Source of the DNA: Gp6-AA40 sp035496255
GTDB lineage: Bacteria; Acidobacteriota; Vicinamibacteria; Vicinamibacterales; UBA2999
Length of the DNA stretch: 64,000 bases
NCBI GenBank assembly: GCA_035496255.1
Contig: DATJEU010000042.1
Span: forward strand, 65,956 to 129,955
Direction of reading: 5' to 3'
Below are positions 39,673 to 47,192 of this stretch, piece after piece. The position numbers and the translations under genes were made by a program. The notes beneath the pieces are model-generated. The model made no database searches. It was not told the DNA's origin and was given only the letters and a program-made list of their open reading frames with translations. Positions within the stretch are counted from its first letter, which is position 1. Every line of letters starts with the position of its first letter.

Positions 39673-40950
39673 TCACGACGATCTCGGTCTCACTCGTCCG
39701 ATCAACCGGTCAAACCGCCCGAGCACGCTGTCCCACCGATAATTCTGCTGGACGTAGCGCCGGCCGTTTTCGCCGAGGGCTTCCCGCAGCCGTGAGTTCC
39801 TCATGATCGCGCGGAGCGCCTCGGAAAATTCCTCGCGGTCCGCGTAATACAGACCACCATTCGCGCGGCGACAGTGTTCGACGGCGGTTTCGTTCGCGGC
39901 GCTCGCCAGCACCGGCGTCCCAACGGCCATGCTCTCGAGCAGCGGCTGGGCGATGAGGTCGTTCGTTGCCGGCGCGATGACCACGTCGGCCGCCTCGTAA
40001 GCGACCATCCGTTCGCGATCGGGCAGCACCCCCGCCAGGCGCACCGACGCCTCGTCGGGCAGCTTCATCATCTTGACGCCCATCAGCACGAGCGGGACGT
40101 CGGGGTCGGATTCGGCGTAGCCGTGGAAATACTCCAGCATCTCCTCGCAGCCGTTGTCGAAGCCGATGCGGCCGCCGTAGAGCGCGAAGCTGCCGTAGAG
40201 GCGATGGCGCCGGCGGAACGGAACGCCGCGCGACTCCAGGTACGACTCCGCGACCGGTTCACCGCCGTCCGACGCGATCTCATCGTCCTGGACGAGTTCA
40301 TCGGCAGGATCCTGCTGATGCCGCGGGTAGGTCTGCCGCGGCGGTGGATCGATGCCGATGCCGACGACTTCGTCCGCTTGTGGGGTTGCGCGAACATATT
40401 GACGCGCGAACCGTCGCTCCGCCGTCGAGAGATAGCCGACCGCGCGTACTGACGCAATCAGCTCCCGCCAGAGGTCGAAGCGCAGTCCCGGTTGCAGGTG
40501 CAGATACGGGAACAGCACGCTGCGATCCGGAGCAATCGAGAGCCCGTGGACGGTCGTGGCGTGCGTGAGCGAGAAGAACACGATCGCGTCGTATGAGCGC
40601 TGATGCCGCGACAGATGGTCGATCAGGCCGGGCGTCCACGGACCGAGGCGACGCACCCACTCGAGTTCGTCGGCTCTCGTGTGCGGACTGGTCATGAGAC
40701 GTTCCGAGAACTGCCGGAAGGCCTGCCGGTCGTGTGCCTGGCTGACGCCGAAGCGGCGAACGAGGACGCCACGCACGCGGTCGGCGCCTTCCGTGTACTC
40801 GTTCTTCCAGGTTCGCGCGCTGCCGGCGCAGGTCGTCAACACTTCGACATCGTGCCGCTCACTCACCTGCTGCGCGATCAGACGGCAGGCATGTTCAGGG
40901 CCGGAGGCGATCTCGGCACCGTATCGGGGCGTGACGAAGGCGAATCTCAC
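39673..40950 (-). CDS. Glycosyltransferase, GT4 type (B)
   Basis: 425 residues, two-domain GT-B fold. It opens MRFAFVTPRYGAEIASGPEHACR and has the GT4 nucleotide-sugar site in the C-terminal half (MVAYEAADVVIAPATNDLIAQPLLESMAVGTPVLASAANETAVEHCR). It is closely related to the neighbouring gene: both begin with an RYGAEI-GxE block, carry matching EFSE--R-I--NS-LRE-LGENGR-Y-Q-NY-W endings, and share many internal blocks, so they are tandem paralogues. The start overlaps the upstream gene's stop by 4 bp (ATGA), so translation is coupled. Sugar and acceptor are unknown; the setting points to surface polysaccharide. Confidence 0.88.
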   Translation of the reverse strand: MRFAFVTPRYGAEIASGPEHACRLIAQQVSERHDVEVLTTCAGSARTWKNEYTEGADRVRGVLVRRFGVSQAHDRQAFRQFSERLMTSPHTRADELEWVRRLGPWTPGLIDHLSRHQRSYDAIVFFSLTHATTVHGLSIAPDRSVLFPYLHLQPGLRFDLWRELIASVRAVGYLSTAERRFARQYVRATPQADEVVGIGIDPPPRQTYPRHQQDPADELVQDDEIASDGGEPVAESYLESRGVPFRRRHRLYGSFALYGGRIGFDNGCEEMLEYFHGYAESDPDVPLVLMGVKMMKLPDEASVRLAGVLPDRERMVAYEAADVVIAPATNDLIAQPLLESMAVGTPVLASAANETAVEHCRRANGGLYYADREEFSEALRAIMRNSRLREALGENGRRYVQQNYRWDSVLGRFDRLIGRVRPRSS

Positions 40951-42248
40951 GTGGGCAATCCGTTATCGGTGAGCACCGGTCCCGACGGCACTGTCGTCAG
41001 CACATCCGCCGCGGGCGGCAGGGTACGTGCCCGCCGGGCGAAGAAACCGGGCAGGGCCTCCATAGTACGTCGTGGCGGCTCCGACCGGAGCCGGTCGAAC
41101 ATGTCGAGGTACTTCTGCTCGATCACCGGCCACGCATAGTTCGCGGCGTAGTAGGCGCGACCGTTGTCTCCCATCGTACCCGCGAGCGCGCGGTTATCGA
41201 GCAGTACGTCCACCGCAGCGCGGAATTCAGCAGCGTTGGCGTAATACAGGCCGGCGTTGCTGCGGCGGCTCTGACCGACCAGCACATCGCACCGCGCGTT
41301 CGCCAGGACCGGCCGTCCGAGCGCCCAGGCTTCGAGCGCGACCATCGAGAGACTCTCGAAGTAGGAGGGCATGACCAGCGCCTCCGCGCCGGCGATGGTA
41401 TCGAACTTGTCCGTGTCGCTGACGAAGCCCAGATGATGCACTCGCGGATGATCCGGAATCTTCATCACGGGCGCTCCAATCAGGACCAGGTCGAGCGTCC
41501 GCCCGGATCGATCGACGTAGTTCAGAAAATACTCGAACAGCTCGGCGCAGCCTTTGTTCGCGTCGATTCGTCCCACGTACACCAGATACGGCCGGTCGAA
41601 CCCGAACGTCTGGCGGGCGCGCTCGCCGCTGGCGGTGGCGGGAACCTCTGAGCCGATCCCGACGACGACGCCCGGGACGTCTTCGTTGTGGGTGAGCCGG
41701 CCGATCATCGCCCGTTCTTCGAACGAGTTGTACATGACGGCGCGGACCCCGCGGAAGATCGGACCGAACAGTGAGAGCGCGATCGCGGCTTCACGCTCGG
41801 CCGTCGGCACGAGGATCGCTTTGTGCGGCAGTCCGCGGGCGCCGTGGTACGCATGGTAGTACCGCGCGCTGAACAGGATGACGAAGTCGAATTCGTCGCC
41901 GCTGCGCGCAAGGCGTGTCACCAGCGACGGGCAGGCAGGTCCCTCACTTTCGAGCCACGCGAGTTCCTCGTGAAGCGAATGTGTGGTGGTGAAGACCCGG
42001 CTCGAGCGCCGGCCGAAGTCGCGCGTGTCGCGCTCGTGACTCACCGCGAAGCGCTCGACCGGAATGCCGTGAACGGCGTCGGGTCCGGCGGGAAACTCAT
42101 TGCGCCAACTGACGTAGTCGCGCGCGCACGTCGTCAGCACCAGCACGTCGGCATGCGCGGCAAGATGCTCGGCGATGTACCGCGCATGGAGTTCGGCGCC
42201 GCCGTTGATCTCCGCGCCGTACCGCTGGACGACGACCGCAAGCTTCAT
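40947..42248 (-). CDS. Glycosyltransferase, GT4 type (A)
   Basis: 433 residues from ATG 42248; the frame extends a further 20 codons upstream into a hairpin repeat, so that extension is rejected. N-terminal MKLAVVVQRYGAEINGGAELHARYIAEHLAAHADVLVLTT, donor-site block TDKFDTIAGAEALVMPSYFESLSMVALEAWALGRPVLANARCDVLVGQSRRSNAGLYY. The last 35 residues (LPPAADVLTTVPSGPVL...) look like an extra tail. It is the likely duplicate of the next gene, with which it overlaps by 4 bp. It probably adds sugars to a lipid-linked or surface glycan. Confidence 0.9.
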   Translation of the reverse strand: MKLAVVVQRYGAEINGGAELHARYIAEHLAAHADVLVLTTCARDYVSWRNEFPAGPDAVHGIPVERFAVSHERDTRDFGRRSSRVFTTTHSLHEELAWLESEGPACPSLVTRLARSGDEFDFVILFSARYYHAYHGARGLPHKAILVPTAEREAAIALSLFGPIFRGVRAVMYNSFEERAMIGRLTHNEDVPGVVVGIGSEVPATASGERARQTFGFDRPYLVYVGRIDANKGCAELFEYFLNYVDRSGRTLDLVLIGAPVMKIPDHPRVHHLGFVSDTDKFDTIAGAEALVMPSYFESLSMVALEAWALGRPVLANARCDVLVGQSRRSNAGLYYANAAEFRAAVDVLLDNRALAGTMGDNGRAYYAANYAWPVIEQKYLDMFDRLRSEPPRRTMEALPGFFARRARTLPPAADVLTTVPSGPVLTDNGLPT

Positions 42249-42250
42249 CG

Positions 42251-42323
42251 GTGATTGGTGATTCGTGGTTCTTGATTCATGGCGGCCGGCTCCGGAATCA
42301 AGAATCACGAATCACGATTCACG
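42251..42323. repeat. Word-iterated intergenic hairpin, copy 4
   Basis: Left arm 42251-42278 (GTGATTC/TTGATTC words) pairs with right arm 42294-42323 over a 15-nt loop, giving almost 28 bp. It begins 8 nt past the stop of the Arg-rich protein gene and ends 3 nt before the GT4 start region. It is the cleanest copy of the four. Confidence 0.75.
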
Positions 42324-42330
42324 ACGCCTT

Positions 42331-43512
42331 CTACCGATCCTCGGGTCCCGGGTCGGCACGGTCGACCGGATTGTCGGGGCGAGGCTCGTCGGGCGGAGGC
42401 GACGGCACGACGTGTGGTTCCTGCGGCACTTCCGCGGGCGCTGCTGCGATTGGCATCGGTTCATGCGTCGGCGGTACCGGTGCAGGCGCCGGATCGGTGG
42501 CCGGTGGGACCGGTTCGGCGACCGGGCCTGTTTCGAGCGTGTCGGCGATGGCCGATGTGGCCACGTCCTCTTCGTCGAGCTCACCGGCGTCGCCGTTATC
42601 GACGTCGTCCAACTCGCCAGCGGCTGTCGCTTCGAGCGGGCCGTTCGCTTCGGAGACACCGCCGCTCCCGCGCCGGCCCCGTCGCCGCCGCCGGCGGCGG
42701 CGTGCGCCCTCGGTGGCCTGTTCCCCGCCCGCGCTTGCCGCTGGTGTTTCGGCCGGCGTGATCGCCGGTGACGCTTCCGCCGGCCGTGGTTGTGACGCCC
42801 GTGCGTTTGCCGGCGGAATGGTTTCGAGGCCGCGGACACGCCGCTCGTTGAAGTCTACCTTTGCGCTGAGTGACTCGATCCTGGCGTTGAGTGCCTGCAT
42901 CTCCACGCTGATGCGCGCGGTTTCGGTCACCACGCGCTGCACCAGTTCGTAGTGCAGGGCATTCCATTCCGCCTGGCGTCGATCGCGCTCCGCGTCGCGC
43001 GCGATCAAGGCCTTGTTGATGCGCGCCTGTGTATGGAGGGCGGCGACGAGCGGCGTCGGGTTGAAGAACAGCTTCAGGATCGGATTGAGCAGCTTGCGCA
43101 AGAATCGGAGCAGGCCACGATGCGTTTCGTAGAGCGTCGTCTCTTCGAAGGTGTAGCTGTCGAGTGACGGCGCCTCCGGGACCTCCGGTGTGGCACCGGC
43201 CGACTTGCGCAGTTGCTCGAGCAACTGCGGCTTGACGTTACGCGGCTCGAGGATCGCTTCCAGCCGCCGGGCGGCAAGCTCCTGGATCTGCGGATTGGTG
43301 AGCTCGATGCCGTGACGCTGCGCGATCCGCGACCGGATGTCGCGCATGATCTGTTCGACGTCGACGGCGCTGTTGTCGCGGGCCGTCTCGCGGCCGCTGT
43401 GCTCGGGCGCGGCCGTCTGCGGCGAGCGCCGATCGATGCCGCGCCGGTCCGGACCGCGCCGGCCACGATGAAAGTGCTGGCGCCGGCCGTGTTGAGGATT
43501 GTGATCAGCCAT
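42331..43512 (-). CDS. Arg-rich, coiled-coil protein in the glycan cluster
   Basis: 393 residues. Residues 1-45 are basic and disordered (HGRRQHFHRGRRGPDRRG). The centre (about 50-235) is helical, with IMRDIRSRIAQRHGIELTNPQIQELAARRLEAIL, an LLRFLRKLLNPILKLFFNPTPLV segment that could lie on a membrane surface, and a coiled coil (ETARISVEMQALNARIESLSAKVDFNERRVRGLE). Residues about 255-290 hold an eight-Arg run (GARRRRRRRRGRRG). The rest is acidic, Pro/Ala-rich and disordered. The Arg/acidic pattern recalls RNA-binding tails of degradosome proteins, but there is no catalytic domain. It lies 34 bp after the UbiA-type gene. Confidence 0.7.
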   Translation of the reverse strand: MADHNPQHGRRQHFHRGRRGPDRRGIDRRSPQTAAPEHSGRETARDNSAVDVEQIMRDIRSRIAQRHGIELTNPQIQELAARRLEAILEPRNVKPQLLEQLRKSAGATPEVPEAPSLDSYTFEETTLYETHRGLLRFLRKLLNPILKLFFNPTPLVAALHTQARINKALIARDAERDRRQAEWNALHYELVQRVVTETARISVEMQALNARIESLSAKVDFNERRVRGLETIPPANARASQPRPAEASPAITPAETPAASAGGEQATEGARRRRRRRRGRRGSGGVSEANGPLEATAAGELDDVDNGDAGELDEEDVATSAIADTLETGPVAEPVPPATDPAPAPVPPTHEPMPIAAAPAEVPQEPHVVPSPPPDEPRPDNPVDRADPGPEDR

Positions 43513-43541
43513 TCACGTGAACATGTCGCGCGGACACCAAA

Positions 43542-44498
43542 CTATCCCCGCGGAAAATAGAGAATCATCGCCACGCTCAGCGTCCACAGGGCGACGCACA
43601 TGAGGAGCGGACGGTCGGTCACCAGCATCGCGGCGGGACTACCGCCGCCGAGCTTCTGGTGCACCAGATAGAGATATCGGAAGATGCCGTAGAGGACAAA
43701 TGGGATCGTCAGGCCGAGCCGGTCCGTGCCGAAACGCTCGGCCGTTTCCGGACTCGTCGCATACAGACTGTAGGCGATCAGCGTCGAGGCAGTCACGACC
43801 GCAATCATCTGATCGAGAAGATACGGCGAATATTCCTCCAGGATCCGTCGATGCCCGGTCGCGGCTTCGCCGAGCAGCGTCAGCTCGTGCCGCCGTTTGC
43901 TCAACGCCAGAAACAACGCGAGCAGGGTCGTGCAGACCAGCAGCCATTGACTGATCGGCACGGACACGGCGACCGCTCCCGCCATCGCGCGCAGGACGAA
44001 CCCGCCGGCGATCACGAGCACGTCCACGATGACGACGTGTTTGAGCGCCGCCGAATAGAGAAAGAGCAGCACGAGGTAGGCACCGGCGACCAGCGCGGAG
44101 GTTCGCCCAAGCGCAAAGGCCCCTGCCATCGCCGCCGCTGCGATGACGACTCCGGCGAGACCCGCGACACGCGGCAAGAGTTGTCCCGACGCAATCGGCC
44201 GGCCGCTCTTCAACGGATGCCGTCGATCGGCCTCGCGGTCCGCGAGATCGTTGAACACGTACACGGCGCTCGACAGGGCACAGAACACCGCGAACATGGC
44301 GACGGCATTCCAGACGGCGGCGGCATCGAGAAGTCTGCCGCCGAAGAGTACGCCCGCGAAAATCAGAAGGTTCTTGGTCCACTGCTCGGGCCGCAGCGTC
44401 AGCAGCAGGAGGATCAACGTGGATCGCCGCGGCCCCGCGGCGGGGGAGGAGGCGGGGGGCGGCAGCGTGGCGGTGGACGGAACGGGGCCCGCCGTCAC
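43542..44498 (-). CDS. Decaprenyl-phosphate phosphoribosyltransferase-like UbiA protein
   Basis: 318 residues, UbiA superfamily, about nine transmembrane helices. N-terminal RPEQWTKNLLIFAGVLFGGRLLD and the Mg-binding motif NDLADREADRRHPLKSGRPIASG match the DPPR synthase/UbiA family, which moves a prenyl or phosphoribosyl group onto a polyprenyl phosphate. In mycobacteria this starts decaprenylphosphoryl-arabinose synthesis; in Acidobacteriota the product is not established. The glycosyltransferases and Arg-rich protein downstream suggest lipid-linked glycan work. The start GTG/ATG region has little Shine-Dalgarno. It is 13 bp after the STAS gene's stop. Confidence 0.85.
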   Translation of the reverse strand: MTAGPVPSTATLPPPASSPAAGPRRSTLILLLLTLRPEQWTKNLLIFAGVLFGGRLLDAAAVWNAVAMFAVFCALSSAVYVFNDLADREADRRHPLKSGRPIASGQLLPRVAGLAGVVIAAAAMAGAFALGRTSALVAGAYLVLLFLYSAALKHVVIVDVLVIAGGFVLRAMAGAVAVSVPISQWLLVCTTLLALFLALSKRRHELTLLGEAATGHRRILEEYSPYLLDQMIAVVTASTLIAYSLYATSPETAERFGTDRLGLTIPFVLYGIFRYLYLVHQKLGGGSPAAMLVTDRPLLMCVALWTLSVAMILYFPRG

Positions 44499-44511
44499 AG
44501 CGCGACCCGCG

Positions 44512-44868
44512 TCAGACGTTGGCTGACGACGTGAAGCTGCGCACCGCGTCGGCTTCGTTGTCGTATGTTTCGAAGACCGTGAGGAGCTTGGTGATCGAGA
44601 GCAAATCGGTGATGCGCTTGGTCAGTCCGAGCAGCTTCAGGTTGCCGCCCTGGCGGCTCACGGTGGTATAGGTCCGGACGATTTCGCCGAGGCCGGCGCT
44701 GTCGATGTAGGGGACATCGGCCAGATTCAGGATGAGCTTTTTGCGGCCCTGGTGAATAAGGCTGTTGATCTTGTCCTTCAGCACCTCGTCGCCTTCGCCC
44801 AGCGTCATTTTGCCGTGAAGGTCGAGCAGCGTGACGTCCCCTGCGGATCGTTCCTCGATCTGCATCAT
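44512..44868 (-). CDS. STAS-domain anti-sigma factor antagonist-like protein
   Basis: 118 residues, single STAS domain of SpoIIAA/RsbV type. The phosphorylatable serine is present in YIDSAGLGEIVR, with the typical LNLADVP strand before it and GNLKLLGLTKRI after it. Such proteins bind or release anti-sigma factors according to phosphorylation; no partner kinase or sigma factor is nearby. Two ATGs occur in a row (44868 and 44865); GAGGAC lies upstream and gives better spacing to the second. A TATGCT/TAGAAT -10 region lies about 30-40 nt upstream on the minus strand. The 168-bp gap before it (44869-45036) holds nothing else that I can identify. Confidence 0.9.
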   Translation of the reverse strand: MMQIEERSAGDVTLLDLHGKMTLGEGDEVLKDKINSLIHQGRKKLILNLADVPYIDSAGLGEIVRTYTTVSRQGGNLKLLGLTKRITDLLSITKLLTVFETYDNEADAVRSFTSSANV

Positions 44869-45036
44869 GTCCTCGTGTGGAATGCCCTCTGAAAAGCCGG
44901 AATTCTAGCATACGGCGCACAGAGCGGGCCGATCCGGGCGCGCTGAACGCGCATCGGAACGGCCTGGCTCGTGATCGTACCTGCGTCGGAATGACGCCTC
45001 AATGGAGGGCGTACTGGGAGTCGAGGAAGACCGTGA

Positions 45037-45345
45037 TTAGACGCCGCCTGCGCCGGCGAACTTCCGTTGCTGGAAGCACTCCTTGCAGAACACCGGACGA
45101 CCCTGTGTCGGACGGAACGGCACGGTGGTCTCCTTGCCGCACGCCGAACACGTGGCCTGCGTTTCAACCCGGTTCGACACGGTGGGTCCCGCGCTTACCC
45201 GGTTGGCCCGTTTCGCCTTGCACGCCTTGCAGCGCTTCGGCTCGTTCTTGAACTGCTTGTCGGCGAAAAAGAGCTGTTCACCCGCGGTCCAGATGAATTC
45301 GGACCCGCAGTCCACGCATGTCAACGCCTTGTCCTGGAACTCCAT
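45037..45345 (-). CDS. Double zinc-ribbon protein with CxxC-x17-CxxC domain
   Basis: 102 residues with eight Cys in two CxxC pairs. The N-terminal half has C10/C13 and C39/C42 (zinc-ribbon of zf-tcl type) and the C-terminal half C66/C69 and C87/C90. The spacing C69-x17-C87 matches the TIGR04272 CxxC-x17-CxxC family of unknown function. The middle (KAKRANRVSAGPTVSNRVE) is basic. Nucleic-acid or protein binding is likely but unproven. The start region is odd: a 13-bp tandem duplication (45352-45377) sits immediately upstream of the ATG and includes an AGGGTGG Shine-Dalgarno-like word twice. Confidence 0.85.
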   Translation of the reverse strand: MEFQDKALTCVDCGSEFIWTAGEQLFFADKQFKNEPKRCKACKAKRANRVSAGPTVSNRVETQATCSACGKETTVPFRPTQGRPVFCKECFQQRKFAGAGGV

Positions 45346-45351
45346 CGGTCG

Positions 45352-45377
45352 CCACCCTGCTGATCCACCCTGCTGAT
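45352..45377. repeat. 13-bp perfect tandem duplication before a start codon
   Basis: CCACCCTGCTGAT occurs at 45352-45364 and 45365-45377. On the minus strand the second half supplies two AGGGTGG Shine-Dalgarno-like sites, 12 and 25 nt before the zinc-ribbon ATG. It could be a slippage-prone regulator of expression. Confidence 0.6.
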
Positions 45378-45450
45378 CTGATGCCTCAGCCCGTTGTTCC
45401 TAGGCCGTCGTTCCCCAATGAGTCGTGTCGTTCCCAGGGTCCCTTACTTG

Positions 45451-45473
45451 GCCTCCGGCTCTCCGCCGGAGGC
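45451..45473 (-). terminator. Hairpin after rpsU
   Basis: GCCTCCGGC (45451-45459) pairs with GCCGGAGGC (45465-45473), 9 bp with a 5-nt loop, lying 21 nt past the rpsU stop on the minus strand. No T-tract follows. Confidence 0.6.
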
Positions 45474-45494
45474 TTGCTCCAGTGTTCGCTGGCG

Positions 45495-45692
45495 CTACTC
45501 CGACTCGCGCCGGAGCTTCTTGCGATTACGCTTCCGCGCCAATGCCTGTTTCGCACGGCGCTTGTCGCCCGGTTTCAGATAGAAAGAGTGCTTCTTGATG
45601 TCCTTGATGATGTCTTCCTGCTGAACCTTGCGCTTGAAGCGGCGGAGGGCGCTCTCGATGGACTCGCCTTCCTGAATCTTGACTTCAGCCAC
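45495..45692 (-). CDS. rpsU: 30S ribosomal protein S21
   Basis: 65 residues, very basic. The S21 pattern is complete: VKIQEGESIESALRRFKRKVQQEDIIKDIKKHSFYLKPGDKRRAKQALARKRNRKK. It binds near the 16S 3' end and helps translation initiation. It starts at GTG 45692; GAGGGGG lies about 13 nt upstream and AGGC directly before it. S21 is often autoregulated or growth-linked; here it stands alone, divergent from purD with a 219-bp gap whose promoters I could not place with confidence. A hairpin at 45451-45473 follows its stop. Confidence 0.97.
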   Translation of the reverse strand: MAEVKIQEGESIESALRRFKRKVQQEDIIKDIKKHSFYLKPGDKRRAKQALARKRNRKKLRRESE

Positions 45693-45911
45693 GCCTGTAA
45701 CACCCCCTCACCAGCCTGGTGGCTCCTGTATCTGCCGGACCGGCTCGATGCCGGATCCCCTACGTACACGCTCGAAAAGTGGCGAATATGCTAGGCTATC
45801 ACAGGCAGGCGCGGATTCTAGGCGCAACCCAGCGCCACGTCAACGAAATAACACCCCCGCTGGCGGCCGGAACCCGGTCGGTTGCACACAAACTGCGCTC
45901 ACACTCCTTCC

Positions 45912-47192
45912 ATGAAGATTCTGGTCATCGGCGGCGGCGCGCGTGAGCACGCGATGGCGTCGAAGCTTGTCCGCGAGAAGGACGTCGAAGAAGTCCTGTG
46001 CGCGCCCGGCAATCCCGGGATTGCGGCAGTCGCGCGGTGCCTTCCCGCCGATGTCGCTAATCCGTCAGAGTTGCTTGCGATTGCCAGCCGCGAGCAGGTG
46101 GATCTGACGGTGGTTGGCCCTGAAGTCCCCCTCAGTCTGGGCGTCGTCGATCTGTTCTTGTCGAAGCATCTGGCGATCGTCGGTCCCACGAAGGCGGCAG
46201 CGGCGCTCGAATCGAGCAAGTCGTTCGCCAAGGACTTCATGGCCCGCCATGGCGTGCCGACGGCGAAATACGTGGTCTGCGATTCCGCCGACGCGGCGCT
46301 GGCCGCAATCGGCAAGGGCGAGTTCGGATACCCGGTGGTGCTGAAAGCCGACGGGCTCGCCGCCGGCAAGGGCGTGGTCATCGCCGAAGACCGTGCCACC
46401 GCGGAAGCGGCCGTGCGCGAGGCGATGGTCGATCGCCGCTTCGGCGATGCGGGGAACCGGGTGGTCATCGAGGAGTTCCTCGCCGGCGAGGAGGCGTCGT
46501 ATTTCGTCCTGGCGGACGGTACCCGCGTCGTCTCGCTTTCGTCCGCCCAGGATCACAAGCGGATCTTCGACAACGATCAGGGTCCCAACACCGGCGGCAT
46601 GGGTGCGTTTTCGCCGAGCCCCGTGATCACGCCGGCGATGGAGCAGCGCGTGCTCGACGAGATCGTCAGGCCCGTGCTCACCGGTATGAAGGCCGAGGGC
46701 GCCCCGTTCCGAGGGTTCCTCTATGTTGGCCTGATGATCACGCCCTCGGGTCCCAAAGTCATCGAGTTCAACGTGCGCTTCGGCGATCCCGAGGCGCAGG
46801 TCGTATTGCCGATGCTCGACGAAGACCTTTCGTGGCTGCTTGGCGCTGCCGCCACGGGGGTGTTACCACAGCGGGCGGCAAAATTCCGGGATCGGCCACA
46901 TGTCGGTGTTGTCATCGCCTCGGCGGGATATCCGGAATCATCCGACAACGGGCGGCGGATCACCGGGCTCGACGCTGCTGCGGCGGTCCCGAACGCCATG
47001 GTGTTTCATGCCGGGACGGCGAAGCGCGACGGCCAGATCGTCAGCAACGGCGGGCGCGTGTTGACGGTGGTCGGCAGCGGACCCACGCATCGCGAGGCGA
47101 TCGAGGTGGCGTATGCCGCCGCTTCGCACATCCGGTTCGACGGCATGCAGTATCGGCGCGATATCGGTCAAAAGGCGCTGGCGCGCTCGTGA
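45912..47192 (+). CDS. purD: Phosphoribosylamine-glycine ligase
   Basis: 426 residues. Second step of purine synthesis: joins glycine to phosphoribosylamine with ATP. ATP-grasp protein; the N-terminal MKILVIGGGAREHAMASKL gives ATG 45912 (an upstream ATG in the same frame would add ten unrelated residues). Landmarks: GPEVPLSLGVVDLFLSK, FGYPVVLKADGLAAGKGVVIA, EEFLAGEEASYFVLADGTRVVSLSSAQDHKRIFDNDQGPNTGGMGAFSP, LYVGLMITPSGPKVIEFNVRFGDPEAQVVLP. Its stop overlaps the mtaB start GTG by 3 bases (GTGA), so the two are coupled. The other pur genes lie about 5 kb further right on the same strand. Confidence 0.97.
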   Translation: MKILVIGGGAREHAMASKLVREKDVEEVLCAPGNPGIAAVARCLPADVANPSELLAIASREQVDLTVVGPEVPLSLGVVDLFLSKHLAIVGPTKAAAALESSKSFAKDFMARHGVPTAKYVVCDSADAALAAIGKGEFGYPVVLKADGLAAGKGVVIAEDRATAEAAVREAMVDRRFGDAGNRVVIEEFLAGEEASYFVLADGTRVVSLSSAQDHKRIFDNDQGPNTGGMGAFSPSPVITPAMEQRVLDEIVRPVLTGMKAEGAPFRGFLYVGLMITPSGPKVIEFNVRFGDPEAQVVLPMLDEDLSWLLGAAATGVLPQRAAKFRDRPHVGVVIASAGYPESSDNGRRITGLDAAAAVPNAMVFHAGTAKRDGQIVSNGGRVLTVVGSGPTHREAIEVAYAAASHIRFDGMQYRRDIGQKALARS

